64,000 nt of DNA from Tissierellia bacterium (GTDB lineage Bacteria > Bacillota > Clostridia > Tissierellales > Peptoniphilaceae): contig JAUNUQ010000005.1 in the NCBI GenBank assembly GCA_030538075.1, forward strand, positions 28,425 through 92,424, given 5' to 3'. Numbering within the stretch: the first letter of the stretch is position 1; each line of letters opens with the position of its first letter. The notes under the pieces were generated by a model. The model was not told where the DNA came from, searched no databases, and saw only the letters and a list, made by a program, of their open reading frames with translations. The position numbers and the translations under genes are program-made. Below, piece after piece: positions 1 through 7,870 of the stretch.

Positions 1-1
1 C

Positions 2-1312
2 TATGAATCACAAAGTTTAGGTAGACAGGGACCCATAGCGCATCATGTAGGGTTTCATAAAAAGGTACTTGAAACTGGACAAGCACAAATCGAGCTAGAT
101 ATTTGCTCTTCAGAAATCTGTCAGAATTGCCCTACTTTATCAAATTGTTTTAACTTGGCAATGATCGGCTACCCGATTTATTTCCAGGGTGAAATAATCG
201 GAGTCATCATAGTATCTGCACATAGTAAGAGAGAACAAGATAATATTGTTAAATATCAAAACAAGCTGTTGAGTTTTTTAGAGTATATTAGCTTGTTAAT
301 CGTCAGTCAACTAGATAGTATTGCTCAGGTAAATCGTTTGGAAGAACAGGTTAGTAATGTGATTGATATGGATCGTTCTTATACAATGATAGGAAATAGT
401 CCCAAAATGCTAGCATGTTATCAACTTGCAGAACGAGTCGCAACTTCAGATTCAACAATATTAATAACCGGAGAAAGCGGTACTGGAAAAGAAGAGATGG
501 TCAAATATTTTCATTCAAAGAGTCGACGTGCCGGAAAGCCGATGATTGCGATTAATTGTGGCGCAATTCCGGATACTCTTATTGAGAGTGAACTATTTGG
601 ATATGAAGGAGGCAGTTTCACTAGCGCTAAGAAAAGCGGTGCAATAGGGAAGATTGAGCTGGCAGACCAAGGAACTTTGTTTCTAGACGAAGTGGGTGAA
701 TTGTCACTTTCAGCTCAGACAAAATTATTGAGATTTTTGCAGGAAAGAGTAATCGAGAGGGTCGGAGGAAGCAAATCAATACCTGTTGATGTCCGAATCC
801 TCTGTGCAACTAATCGAGATTTAAAACAAATGGTTGAAGAAAACAAATTCCGAGAAGATCTCTATTATCGATTGAATGTGATACCCATGGAGATGCCGCC
901 ATTAAGAGAAAGAGAAAGGGATACTATTCTTTTAGCAAATCATTTTCTAAATTATTATAATCAGAAAATGGATCGCAACATTGTCGGCTTCACACCAAAT
1001 GCTGAAGCGATGCTTCAAGCATATTCTTGGCCAGGTAACGTGCGTGAGCTACGAAATCTAGTAGAATATCTTGTCAATATCGTTCAGGGAAAATTTATCA
1101 CTGACATGGATATACCACCTCATATCGCTGGAAATAATGAAAACTCCGGAACCCAATATACACTTAAGGAATTAGTTCGTAACTACGAACGTTCGATTCT
1201 TGAGAAACGAATAAGTGGACTTGATACTCATGAAAATAAACTAGCATTAGCTGCAGAATTGGGAATTAGCCCTGCTACGTTATATCGCAAACTAGCCTCC
1301 TACAATTTATAG
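2..1312 (+). CDS. Sigma-54-dependent transcriptional activator, 5' partial
   Basis: The frame is open from base 2, so the true start lies before the window; the internal ATG at 155 is not the start. Visible parts are a GAF-like sensor region with a cysteine cluster (C-x4-C-x2-C-x5-C, codons at 104, 119, 128, 146), an AAA+ domain with Walker A GESGTGKE (bases 470-493), Walker B LFLDEVGE, and a C-terminal Fis-type helix-turn-helix (LGISPATLYRKL). Family members bind upstream sites and use ATP to open sigma-54 promoters. The sigma-54 contact loop reads GSFTSA (611-628) instead of GAFTGA. It sits beside a locus with two -24/-12 promoters near 3.2-3.4 kb and is its likely regulator. Family call is firm; the effector is unknown. 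Confidence 0.95.
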   Translation, partial: YESQSLGRQGPIAHHVGFHKKVLETGQAQIELDICSSEICQNCPTLSNCFNLAMIGYPIYFQGEIIGVIIVSAHSKREQDNIVKYQNKLLSFLEYISLLIVSQLDSIAQVNRLEEQVSNVIDMDRSYTMIGNSPKMLACYQLAERVATSDSTILITGESGTGKEEMVKYFHSKSRRAGKPMIAINCGAIPDTLIESELFGYEGGSFTSAKKSGAIGKIELADQGTLFLDEVGELSLSAQTKLLRFLQERVIERVGGSKSIPVDVRILCATNRDLKQMVEENKFREDLYYRLNVIPMEMPPLRERERDTILLANHFLNYYNQKMDRNIVGFTPNAEAMLQAYSWPGNVRELRNLVEYLVNIVQGKFITDMDIPPHIAGNNENSGTQYTLKELVRNYERSILEKRISGLDTHENKLALAAELGISPATLYRKLASYNL

Positions 1313-1328
1313 GAGGCTAGTTTGATTT
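1289..1328 (+). terminator. Intrinsic terminator overlapping the activator stop codon
   Basis: A perfect 13-bp inverted repeat (1289-1301 and 1311-1323) with a 9-nt loop is followed by a T-rich stretch. The stop codon of the activator gene lies at the base of the second arm, so the last codons of the gene form the stem. Confidence 0.8.
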
Positions 1329-1378
1329 TGATTCACATTATCTGTTTAGAGGAAAACATAATGAAGAAATAAATTTGA

Positions 1379-2596
1379 TTAAGATTCTTGTCTTGACTTG
1401 TTCAAAAAGTCTATTGCTACTTGCACGTGCAATGCAGCGCCCCATGGTAATGCTGCTTCGTCAAAGATCACTTTTGGATGATGATGTGGATATACGATAC
1501 CTTTGTCATCGGGCAGGCTCGCAGCCAAGAATGCATAAACCCCTGGAGCTTTGTCGATAAAGTATGCAAAATCATCTCCGCCCCCCATGGGAGGAGCATC
1601 CCATAAACCCTCTTCACCAAATAATTTTACCACAGCGTCATGCGATATCTGCAGCATCTCTGGATCTGTGTGAATGACAGGTCCTGTTTTTGTTATATAT
1701 TCGAGAGTAGCAGTACAACCCAAAGCTGATGCGGTATCTTCTATCACCTTTCGGATCTTCTCCGCCACGCTCTCCTGTACTTCTTTAGAATAAGTACGAA
1801 CAGTTCCTGTTAGAGTTGCAGTATCTGCTACCACATTATAATTTGTACCCGCATTCAAAGTTCCTACAGTGATAACTAGAGTATCCAATGGGTTAGTCAT
1901 ACGCGATACGATCGTTTGCAGATGCATAACGATTGAACTAGCCGCAACGATAGCATCATTACCTTGGTGAGGCATACCTCCATGGCAACCCATTCCTTGT
2001 ATGTGGATATGAAACTCATCAGTTCCTGCAGTACGAGGTCCAGGATTCACACTAATTCTAGGTCCATTAAAAGGTGCAATGGCAGATAGGGTATGACAAC
2101 CGAAAACCGCATCTACATCATCCATAATTCCTTGGTCAACATAGTACTGTGCGCCATTAGCTGTCTCTTCAGCTGCTTGAAACAAAATCTTTACAGAACC
2201 TGAAAATGTGCTACGATATTCAACCAGGATTTTTGTAGCTAACAATAACATAGCTGCATGGGTTTCGTGACCACAGCCGTGAAACACTCCCTCATGAATA
2301 CTTGCGAACGGTAAACCTGTATCCTCTTGAATAGGAAGAGCATCATAGTCTGCTCGAAGCAAGATAGTTCTGTTCCCTGAATCCTTTTTATCTCCATGAA
2401 TTACTGTCCAGCAGCCAGTATGCCCATCGAACTGAAAAACCTCAAGGCCAAGAGCTTCTAGATAATCTACGATAAACTTCGTAGATTCATACTCCTGCCA
2501 AGATAATTCTGGATGTTGATGTAGCCATCTCCTAATATCAATCAATTCAGATTCTAACTCATAGACGCGATTTTTAATCGCTGTTGGTGAGGGCAC
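1379..2596 (-). CDS. M20-family amidohydrolase (HipO/IAA-amino acid hydrolase-like)
   Basis: M20 metallopeptidase-fold amidohydrolase, cytoplasmic, expected to hydrolyse an N-acyl or N-carbamoyl amino acid. Seen: the RRWLHQHPELSWQE start typical of the family, metal-site motif HGCGHETHAAM (the usual Asp after CGH is Glu here), FQAAEE with the catalytic Glu, GMPHQGNDAI of the dimerisation domain, and a C-terminal HHHP. I chose the GTG at 2596, directly after the upstream gene's stop, because it gives a normal N-terminus; a longer GTG start at 2644 would overlap the upstream gene by 47 bp. It is cotranscribed with the ATC-hydrolase-family gene. In Pseudomonas an analogous pair (ring-opening hydrolase plus carbamoyl-cysteine amidohydrolase) yields L-cysteine; the same role here is inference. 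Confidence 0.88.
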   Translation of the reverse strand: MPSPTAIKNRVYELESELIDIRRWLHQHPELSWQEYESTKFIVDYLEALGLEVFQFDGHTGCWTVIHGDKKDSGNRTILLRADYDALPIQEDTGLPFASIHEGVFHGCGHETHAAMLLLATKILVEYRSTFSGSVKILFQAAEETANGAQYYVDQGIMDDVDAVFGCHTLSAIAPFNGPRISVNPGPRTAGTDEFHIHIQGMGCHGGMPHQGNDAIVAASSIVMHLQTIVSRMTNPLDTLVITVGTLNAGTNYNVVADTATLTGTVRTYSKEVQESVAEKIRKVIEDTASALGCTATLEYITKTGPVIHTDPEMLQISHDAVVKLFGEEGLWDAPPMGGGDDFAYFIDKAPGVYAFLAASLPDDKGIVYPHHHPKVIFDEAALPWGAALHVQVAIDFLNKSRQES

Positions 2597-2597
2597 T

Positions 2598-3074
2598 TTA
2601 CTTTTCTTTAGGGAATTGCATGTAGAAGTCACAACAGTCACCACCTGTCATCAGCTGTTTGGAACGTGACATTACCATCTTCATATTGAAGCCTCTGTAG
2701 AAGTACTCATCTCTCAAGCAAGACAAAGTAAATCCTAGGTCCTTCATCCCTATCCGTTCATACATATCTACATAGGCACAGCGTTTGACGGTCTGCCTTA
2801 AGTTAGTATCCTCTTCAATTACATTCTCAAGCTCAAGTGCATTATTCGCGGTCCAAGCTTCTTCTTGTTTCAATAAAGCTTCTACGTCATTGGCTCCGAG
2901 CATCTCAGCATAATATGCTCCTTGCTTTTCAGCTATTTCTTTAATGACCGATTCTACAATTTCATAGGTTTTATCTCGTCCTAGTTCCTTTTCAAACTCA
3001 TCTAGAAAGGGCTTAATCATCAGAGCTTCAATTTCTCGTCGTAATAATACGGGAACATCATAAATACTTTCCAT
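2598..3074 (-). CDS. L-2-amino-thiazoline-4-carboxylic acid (ATC) hydrolase-family protein
   Basis: 158-residue protein with the C-terminal pattern of the ATC_hydrolase family: CLRDEYFYRGFN, then SRSKQLMTGGDCCDFYMQ. Characterised members open the ring of L-2-amino-thiazoline-4-carboxylate to give carbamoyl-cysteine; many Firmicute members are untested. Adjacent cysteines near the C-terminus (GGDCCDF) are conserved in the family as I recall it. It is first gene of the leftward operon, 1 bp from the M20 amidohydrolase, with a Shine-Dalgarno AAAAGGAGAAAA before the ATG at 3074. Expression probably depends on the sigma-54 promoter at 3177-3192. Confidence 0.8.
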   Translation of the reverse strand: MESIYDVPVLLRREIEALMIKPFLDEFEKELGRDKTYEIVESVIKEIAEKQGAYYAEMLGANDVEALLKQEEAWTANNALELENVIEEDTNLRQTVKRCAYVDMYERIGMKDLGFTLSCLRDEYFYRGFNMKMVMSRSKQLMTGGDCCDFYMQFPKEK

Positions 3075-3176
3075 AAAATATTTTCTCCTTTTATAATATT
3101 GTAGTTCCTACATTGTAGGAGGTATTGCTACCAACAGATACATCCTCTTTACCAAATTGTAAGATAATTATTGAGC

Positions 3177-3192
3177 TGCAAGTTCTATGCCA
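3177..3192 (-). promoter_or_regulatory. Sigma-54 promoter for the leftward amidohydrolase operon
   Basis: Read on the minus strand the element is TGGCATAGAACTTGCA, matching the -24/-12 consensus TGGCACG-N4-TTGCW with the invariant GG-N10-GC spacing. Transcription should begin near 3166, about 90 bp before the ATG at 3074. Confidence 0.78.
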
Positions 3193-3254
3193 TGTTGCCG
3201 AATCGGGGTTCTATAACGATTCTGCTATGAATCAAGATAATCGAAGCGCTGTGA

Positions 3255-3381
3255 TTCTCATGGAGAACAAGAAAATTGTCTCAATGTTGAGAAATGCATT
3301 ACAATAATGAGAAGCAGCCAGATGCTATAGTAGCGAGAATAGTATTGTCAAAATCGCAAAGCTGATTCTCAATAATGAGAA
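3255..3381. promoter_or_regulatory. Palindromic upstream activator sites in the divergent spacer
   Basis: Two 16-bp palindromes share TTCTCAAT-NN-TGAGAA: 3278-3293 (GTCTCAATGTTGAGAA) and 3366-3381 (TTCTCAATAATGAGAA). A third copy at 3298-3313 keeps 12 matching bases of the right side, 20 bp from the first. A shorter palindrome, TTCTCATGGAGAA, is at 3255-3267. They lie between two divergent sigma-54 promoters, at distances usual for enhancer-binding activators. Binding by the neighbouring activator is inferred. Confidence 0.65.
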
Positions 3382-3419
3382 TAAGGATAAGTACAATTTG
3401 GTTCTTTACAAATTTTTAC

Positions 3420-3436
3420 TTGGTATGAACATTGCT
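3420..3436 (+). promoter_or_regulatory. Sigma-54 promoter for the rightward membrane-protein operon
   Basis: The element TTGGTATGAACATTGCT has the GG-N10-GC spacing and matches YTGGCACG-N4-TTGCW at most conserved positions. The predicted start is near 3447, about 78 bp before the ATG at 3525. Confidence 0.75.
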
Positions 3437-3524
3437 TATAATTAGTTTGCCAACAGATACACCCTGAAAGAAGAATTCTAAGGAAATGAGAGTAAGAAGC
3501 AACGATGAAAGGAGATAGTATTCT

Positions 3525-4250
3525 ATGAATACGGGATATTACAATATTGTCAATAGTCCATTAATATGGTTTGCATGCTTTCCGCCAGTGTTTATAGTAA
3601 TGTTTGAGTGTATTAAGTTTTACAGACAAAGCCGTAAGCAAGCGGAAATTCTTCGAATTGATCCAGAGCTAATCAAAGCCTCGATTAAATCTTCAGTAGT
3701 TTCTGCGATTGGTCCAAGTGTGGTAGTTATGGCGACGGTCCTGGCTCTAATTACTTATGTTGGAACTCCACTTGCCTGGATGAGAAACTCGATTATTGGT
3801 AATGCACAGGAGGAGCTATTAGCTGCAAATTTCGCAGCGGATGGAATGGGTTTGGCATTAAATGACGCATTGGCTAATGGTACACTAAGTTTGGAGTACT
3901 TTTCTACTGCTGCTTTTGTTATGGCTGCAGGGATGTGCGGATATGTCATCACCTCTGCACTGTTTTCTGATAAAGTCGCTTTAATCGGAGAAAAGTTCTC
4001 TGGAGGAAATGCCGAGCTATTACCAATTCTAACTTTAGGTGCTGTCGTCGGCGGGATGTCAAATATTGTAGTCGGACAATCTATACCTGTAAGTATGAAT
4101 ACACTGGCAGCAGTTATTGGTGCAGCAACAATGGCCGTAATGAAAATAATCGCAAATAAGAAGTCTGAGGCTATTTGGATAAAGGAATGGTCAATGACAA
4201 TTAGCATGTTTGCAGGGATGGTCATCGCTTATTTTGCCAGTATTGCTTGA
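3525..4250 (+). CDS. DUF5058-family membrane protein, probable permease component
   Basis: 241 residues, about six hydrophobic segments (roughly 12-30, 55-80, 125-147, 162-183, 188-208, 220-240). The N-terminal region (NSPLIWFACFPPVFIVMFE) and the IGPSVVVMA segment match the DUF5058 family as I recognise it; no reaction is known for it. RBS GAAAGGAGATAG precedes the ATG. It is first gene of the sigma-54-driven rightward operon, 27 bp before a second membrane protein. Because the divergent operon encodes two hydrolases, transport of their substrate is the simplest idea. Confidence 0.75.
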   Translation: MNTGYYNIVNSPLIWFACFPPVFIVMFECIKFYRQSRKQAEILRIDPELIKASIKSSVVSAIGPSVVVMATVLALITYVGTPLAWMRNSIIGNAQEELLAANFAADGMGLALNDALANGTLSLEYFSTAAFVMAAGMCGYVITSALFSDKVALIGEKFSGGNAELLPILTLGAVVGGMSNIVVGQSIPVSMNTLAAVIGAATMAVMKIIANKKSEAIWIKEWSMTISMFAGMVIAYFASIA

Positions 4251-4277
4251 TATTCAGAACATATTTAGGAGGAAATA

Positions 4278-4976
4278 ATGGAGCAAGAAAAATATTACTC
4301 ATATCATAATGAATATATGCCTAGTATTATCAGATGGGGTAGAGTCTTAAACTTACTCATGGTTCCCGCAATGTTTATTCCTGTACTTGCAATTCTGGTT
4401 GTTCATGGCATAGCTCCAAATATTGCAGGAGCGATCAGTGGTTCAATTGCCTATATTTCTTTTAGCTTACCATATTATTTCACGGAGCTAATAGCTTTAG
4501 GGCCAATTCTTCATATACCTGGAACCTATATCGGCTTTATCGCAGGGAATACACGGAATATCTGTGCGGTAGCAACGTCTGCAGCTCTAGATGTCACAGG
4601 TGTTAAGACAGGTACTCCTGAGGGAACGGTTATGGCAACGCTGGCTACAGCTACTTCGGTAGTTATGAAATTCATCGTGGTGTTTCTTACTGTAGTCACT
4701 GGTGGCTGGTTACTAACGGTCCTGCCTGCAGGGTTTTTAACTGCGCTTACGTATTTATTACCTGCTTTATTTGGTGCAATGTGGATGCAATGGGCAATAA
4801 CAGATGTACGATTGGGTGCGACAATGCTAATCATTGCATTGATTACAAACTTTGCCTATCGTAATGGAGTCTTCTCCTTTCTGCCTGCTGGTGGTGAATA
4901 TATGCCTGTCTTAATCTGTGTTTTAATAGGATATTTAGTGGCGAAGGCGATGTATAAGAAAAAGAACAATAACTAG
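4278..4976 (+). CDS. Polytopic membrane protein, partner of DUF5058 protein
   Basis: 232 residues with six to seven hydrophobic helices and a short charged C-terminus (YKKKNNN). No domain recognised with certainty. RBS TTAGGAGGAAATA precedes the ATG. Its fixed position directly after the DUF5058 gene, and absence of an ATPase nearby, suggest the two form a secondary transporter or channel. Substrate inferred only from context (amino-thiazoline or N-acyl/N-carbamoyl amino acid). Confidence 0.6.
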   Translation: MEQEKYYSYHNEYMPSIIRWGRVLNLLMVPAMFIPVLAILVVHGIAPNIAGAISGSIAYISFSLPYYFTELIALGPILHIPGTYIGFIAGNTRNICAVATSAALDVTGVKTGTPEGTVMATLATATSVVMKFIVVFLTVVTGGWLLTVLPAGFLTALTYLLPALFGAMWMQWAITDVRLGATMLIIALITNFAYRNGVFSFLPAGGEYMPVLICVLIGYLVAKAMYKKKNNN

Positions 4977-5070
4977 AAAAGTCTAAAATCAGGGAGAAAC
5001 AAAGTACGGGCTATTTGTCTATCTTATTTGAGAGAGGCTTATTTTATGATGTGATAAACATTTACGATTA

Positions 5071-5123
5071 ATAAACAGAACCATCAACTGGGTTATGCTT
5101 ACCTTGATGATGGTTCTGTTTAT
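5071..5123 (+). terminator. Intrinsic terminator between converging genes
   Basis: Perfect 16-bp inverted repeat (5071-5086 and 5108-5123) with loop, A/T rich at both ends, between the rightward membrane operon and the leftward DUF924 gene. It may act in both directions. Confidence 0.75.
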
Positions 5124-5177
5124 TATACTGTACTTAATCAAGCAATTGGTAAAAACGGAATTACTTTGTCTTAATTA

Positions 5178-5741
5178 TTATGGCATCCGGTAAAATCCCC
5201 CTGCCTTCCTGCCCTCTTCCAATCTCTGTAGTTCTTCTGGCGTCGATTCCCTTCCCAGATCTTCGTTTTGATAGGGGTATCGACCAAATTCTTCTAGTAC
5301 TGCCCGATGGGCCATTTCAAACCACATGGTCCCTTCGTCTTCAAGGGCTTCGTAGTATTTATGGGCCCAATCGTGGAGGGCGAGGGATTCTGAGTGCATA
5401 AAGGGGAGGAGCACAAATTTCTTTTCCATTTTGGATAGGCTCTCATAATCCGGGTGCTGTACGAGCTCTTGGGCGAGTGCAATGGCCATTTTGTCCTGGG
5501 TATAGGTGCGGATATCCCTTCGAAAGAGATTGCGAGAGAATTGATCCAATACGATGATCTCCGCTACGCGTCCCCTTATATCTCTGCGCCAATCGACGAG
5601 CAGTCCCTCTTTGCCCCTTTCCCAAGTCTCCAAGAATTCCCTGCGAATCTTATCATCAAACTCTGCATTTTCTGCAAATTGTAGTGGTATATGCTCTTCA
5701 TCGAACCAAAAATCGAGTACGTCTTGCCAAGTCCTTTCCAT
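5178..5741 (-). CDS. DUF924-family protein
   Basis: 187 residues from the ATG at 5741, chosen because the minus strand reads GGGAGGACAAG just before it; an ATG 13 codons upstream lacks such a site. Family signatures: VLDFWFDE at the start, VLDQFSRNLFR in the middle, and PFMHSE followed by a helical C-terminal half. DUF924 proteins are small all-helical proteins of unknown function, TPR-like in structure. It stands alone, upstream of a shared terminator. Family assignment is confident, function unknown. Confidence 0.85.
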   Translation of the reverse strand: MERTWQDVLDFWFDEEHIPLQFAENAEFDDKIRREFLETWERGKEGLLVDWRRDIRGRVAEIIVLDQFSRNLFRRDIRTYTQDKMAIALAQELVQHPDYESLSKMEKKFVLLPFMHSESLALHDWAHKYYEALEDEGTMWFEMAHRAVLEEFGRYPYQNEDLGRESTPEELQRLEEGRKAGGFYRMP

Positions 5742-5839
5742 CTTGTCCTCCCTTTTAAAGTCTATATTATTGGAATGCATTTATCTTATACCCGAATTCC
5801 CATTTGTTTCACAGCATCCTATTGGTCAGGGTTCTTCCA

Positions 5840-6232
5840 TTATGAGATCCCGGTAAATAGACTTGGGGCAAATAGGTGGACTGCAAGCATTAGGATGGCA
5901 ATTGCTGCAAAGAACTTATGCAGGCTAAGGGCTCTCCTATTCTTAGAATTGTAGAAGATGGCCCCCAGTAATACGGTTAAGGCGGCAGTGACATATAGAA
6001 CAGTTCCAGTGTGCAGGCGGATCGTCCCCATGGCCAGATAGCCATGATAGAAAGCGGAGGCGATCAACAAAATACCTGCTGGCTTGTGAATGGAGCGAAG
6101 TGCTTTCACCAGGGAGAAAAACCTTTTGTCCTTGGATTGGAAGAGGAGCTTGTTCAGTCGAAGAAATACAAAGGGCAGTACGAGAAGCGCGAGAAGCCCT
6201 GCACTCAACCATCCAAATGTGGAATAATTCAT
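5840..6232 (-). CDS. Small histidine-rich membrane protein, probable heme b partner
   Basis: 130 residues with four predicted membrane helices (about 8-26, 48-66, 75-93, 106-125). Histidines sit at or near helix ends (RSIHKPAG, FYHGYL, RLHTGT, SLHKFF, AVHLFAP), as in small membrane b-type cytochromes. Its ATG overlaps the stop of the upstream cytochrome b5-like lipoprotein (TAATG), so the two are translationally coupled and probably exchange electrons at the outer face of the membrane. The heme assignment is inferred. Confidence 0.6.
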   Translation of the reverse strand: MNYSTFGWLSAGLLALLVLPFVFLRLNKLLFQSKDKRFFSLVKALRSIHKPAGILLIASAFYHGYLAMGTIRLHTGTVLYVTAALTVLLGAIFYNSKNRRALSLHKFFAAIAILMLAVHLFAPSLFTGIS

Positions 6233-6609
6233 TATTCGACCAGCTTTCCAACGACGGGCATACCAGTGAGTTTGCTGACACCATGGGGCGACTCCTCTTT
6301 GATGGCAGTTGTCAGGTCTGCCCCTGCTTCAAATCCGTTATGTCTTCCATCTTTCCATAGGCTGCTATCGGTCAAATCATAGACGATGCCATCAACGGCC
6401 ACATAGGCTCGGTTGCCATCTCGACCATTGTAGGTTTTGAGTTCTTCTAGGGTAAACTCTTGCTCCTTCGTCGTATCAGTTGCCAATTCCTCAGTTGTCG
6501 ATTGAGGGTCTTGAGTGGGAGCGGTGGATTCTGTTTGGGTAGAGGGAGCGCATGCAGCCAAAATCAGAATCGCCAGCACATTTATTAGAAATAGAATTTT
6601 CTTACTCAT
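6232..6609 (-). CDS. Lipoprotein with cytochrome b5-like heme-binding domain
   Basis: 125 residues. Signal peptide with lipobox LAAC (Cys about 20), a Thr/Glu-rich spacer to about residue 50, then a compact cytochrome b5-like domain: EFTLEELKTYNGRDG, AYVAVDGIVYDLTDS, GRHNGFEAGADLT and SPHGVSKL. The two His (GRHNG and SPHG) are the candidate heme ligands. Expected on the outer face of the membrane. It is first gene of a two-gene operon with a His-rich membrane protein. RBS GAAAGGAGATTG precedes the ATG. Confidence 0.8.
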   Translation of the reverse strand: MSKKILFLINVLAILILAACAPSTQTESTAPTQDPQSTTEELATDTTKEQEFTLEELKTYNGRDGNRAYVAVDGIVYDLTDSSLWKDGRHNGFEAGADLTTAIKEESPHGVSKLTGMPVVGKLVE

Positions 6610-6897
6610 ATCAATCTCCTTTCAAATTTGATATGCATTTTTTACCCCCTCGCCAACTGCGTCAATCATATGAATAGAGTGAGAGACAGGAGTATTAATG
6701 GAATGAAATATTTTTCTAGTGAATATTTCAAATTTATTATATTGAGAGATATTTTCTCGGATAGAATCACTTTGCTTTTTGTGTTCTAGAATCGCTAGAA
6801 TTCAACATGCATTGCCCGCAACAAAGGATTGCTAGGTTCTGGATTGCGAGATAGGGCTTGCTGTTATACAATAAAATAAATGGAAAGGGGGATGGAG
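6610..6897. promoter_or_regulatory. Divergent intergenic region
   Basis: 288 bp between the leftward heme lipoprotein and the rightward XRE regulator. It holds a short palindrome TTCTAGAATCGCTAGAA near 6783-6799 and a possible sigma-A -10 (TATACAAT, about 6866-6873) for the regulator gene. No gene seen. Confidence 0.4.
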
Positions 6898-7860
6898 ATG
6901 CTAGCTGAGAATATCAAGAAAATTCGAACAAAAAAGGGTCTGTCCCAGACGGATCTGGCTCAAGAACTCTTTGTGACACGCCAAGCGATCTCCAGCTGGG
7001 AACGTGGGATCAGTGAACCAGATGTGCAGATGCTGCTCAAGCTCTGTGAGATATTCGATGTGCAGCTTGCTGAATTAATCGGAGAGGGCGCGCAGAAGGT
7101 CTATGTCCCTGAGCGTAAGACGAGCCGTATCATGCTGGGACTGCAGTTGGGTCTGGCGATGATCGTCCTTCTCATATTTTTTCAGCCAAATTCTCCAATG
7201 GGAATAGGGGAGCTGATCATGCTGCTCTATTTTCCTTTTATGAGTGGAACCCTCTATCTGATCTTTGGATATATGTTCCGAACGGGCGATCTCAGTTTGT
7301 TGGCGGGATATGATCCGAAGATGAGCTATGTAAAGGAGGTCTTTTTTCGCCTGTTAGAAACCCAAGAGACTTGGATCCACTTCATCAATCTGATTACCTT
7401 TTCGATCAGCCTGCCGGTGCTATGGCTGGGTGATGGGGAGGAGTTAGCCTTGGGAATCTTGTGGATCTCTTATATTCTCAGTTTTATCGTGGGATTTTTT
7501 AAGATCGAAGACAATTATAAAGAGGAACTATATAAGGAGAAAAGGGATCGAGTAAAGGCGGAGTATCAGCAGAGAATAAACATATATTTGCTAGGACTGA
7601 TCCTTTTTCCTGCACTATTCCCAATTGGTTATGGTATGCTCTTTCCAGATCGGGCATCGATTTTGGGATCTGTGGAGATGATACTCATGATTCTGGTCGC
7701 AACCCTTTTGCCCATCTTTTATGTGATCACGGAGTATGATCATCTTCATAAAAGCGTAGACGAAACGGGAAGCTATCAAACGACCAGAATGGGAAAGGGC
7801 ATACTTTTTTTCTGTGTTATGATCAATATCATTTTTGTTTTTCTTCTGATAAAGGGATAG
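6898..7860 (+). CDS. XRE-family regulator with C-terminal membrane domain
   Basis: N-terminal helix-turn-helix of about 60 residues (IRTKKGLSQTDLAQEL, VTRQAISSWERG), followed by five to seven hydrophobic segments. Such membrane-tethered XRE proteins are common in Firmicutes and often sense envelope or membrane state. The ATG at 6898 has AAAGGGGG at good spacing; ATGs at 6880 and 6892 are alternatives. It is 10 bp upstream of a PanE-like reductase gene. Target genes unknown. Confidence 0.85.
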   Translation: MLAENIKKIRTKKGLSQTDLAQELFVTRQAISSWERGISEPDVQMLLKLCEIFDVQLAELIGEGAQKVYVPERKTSRIMLGLQLGLAMIVLLIFFQPNSPMGIGELIMLLYFPFMSGTLYLIFGYMFRTGDLSLLAGYDPKMSYVKEVFFRLLETQETWIHFINLITFSISLPVLWLGDGEELALGILWISYILSFIVGFFKIEDNYKEELYKEKRDRVKAEYQQRINIYLLGLILFPALFPIGYGMLFPDRASILGSVEMILMILVATLLPIFYVITEYDHLHKSVDETGSYQTTRMGKGILFFCVMINIIFVFLLIKG

Positions 7861-7870
7861 GGGTGAAGGG

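Noticed and set aside
3755..4225. 156-codon minus-strand frame across the DUF5058 gene
   Set aside because: Antisense shadow of a clear membrane-protein gene; no ribosome site or family pattern.
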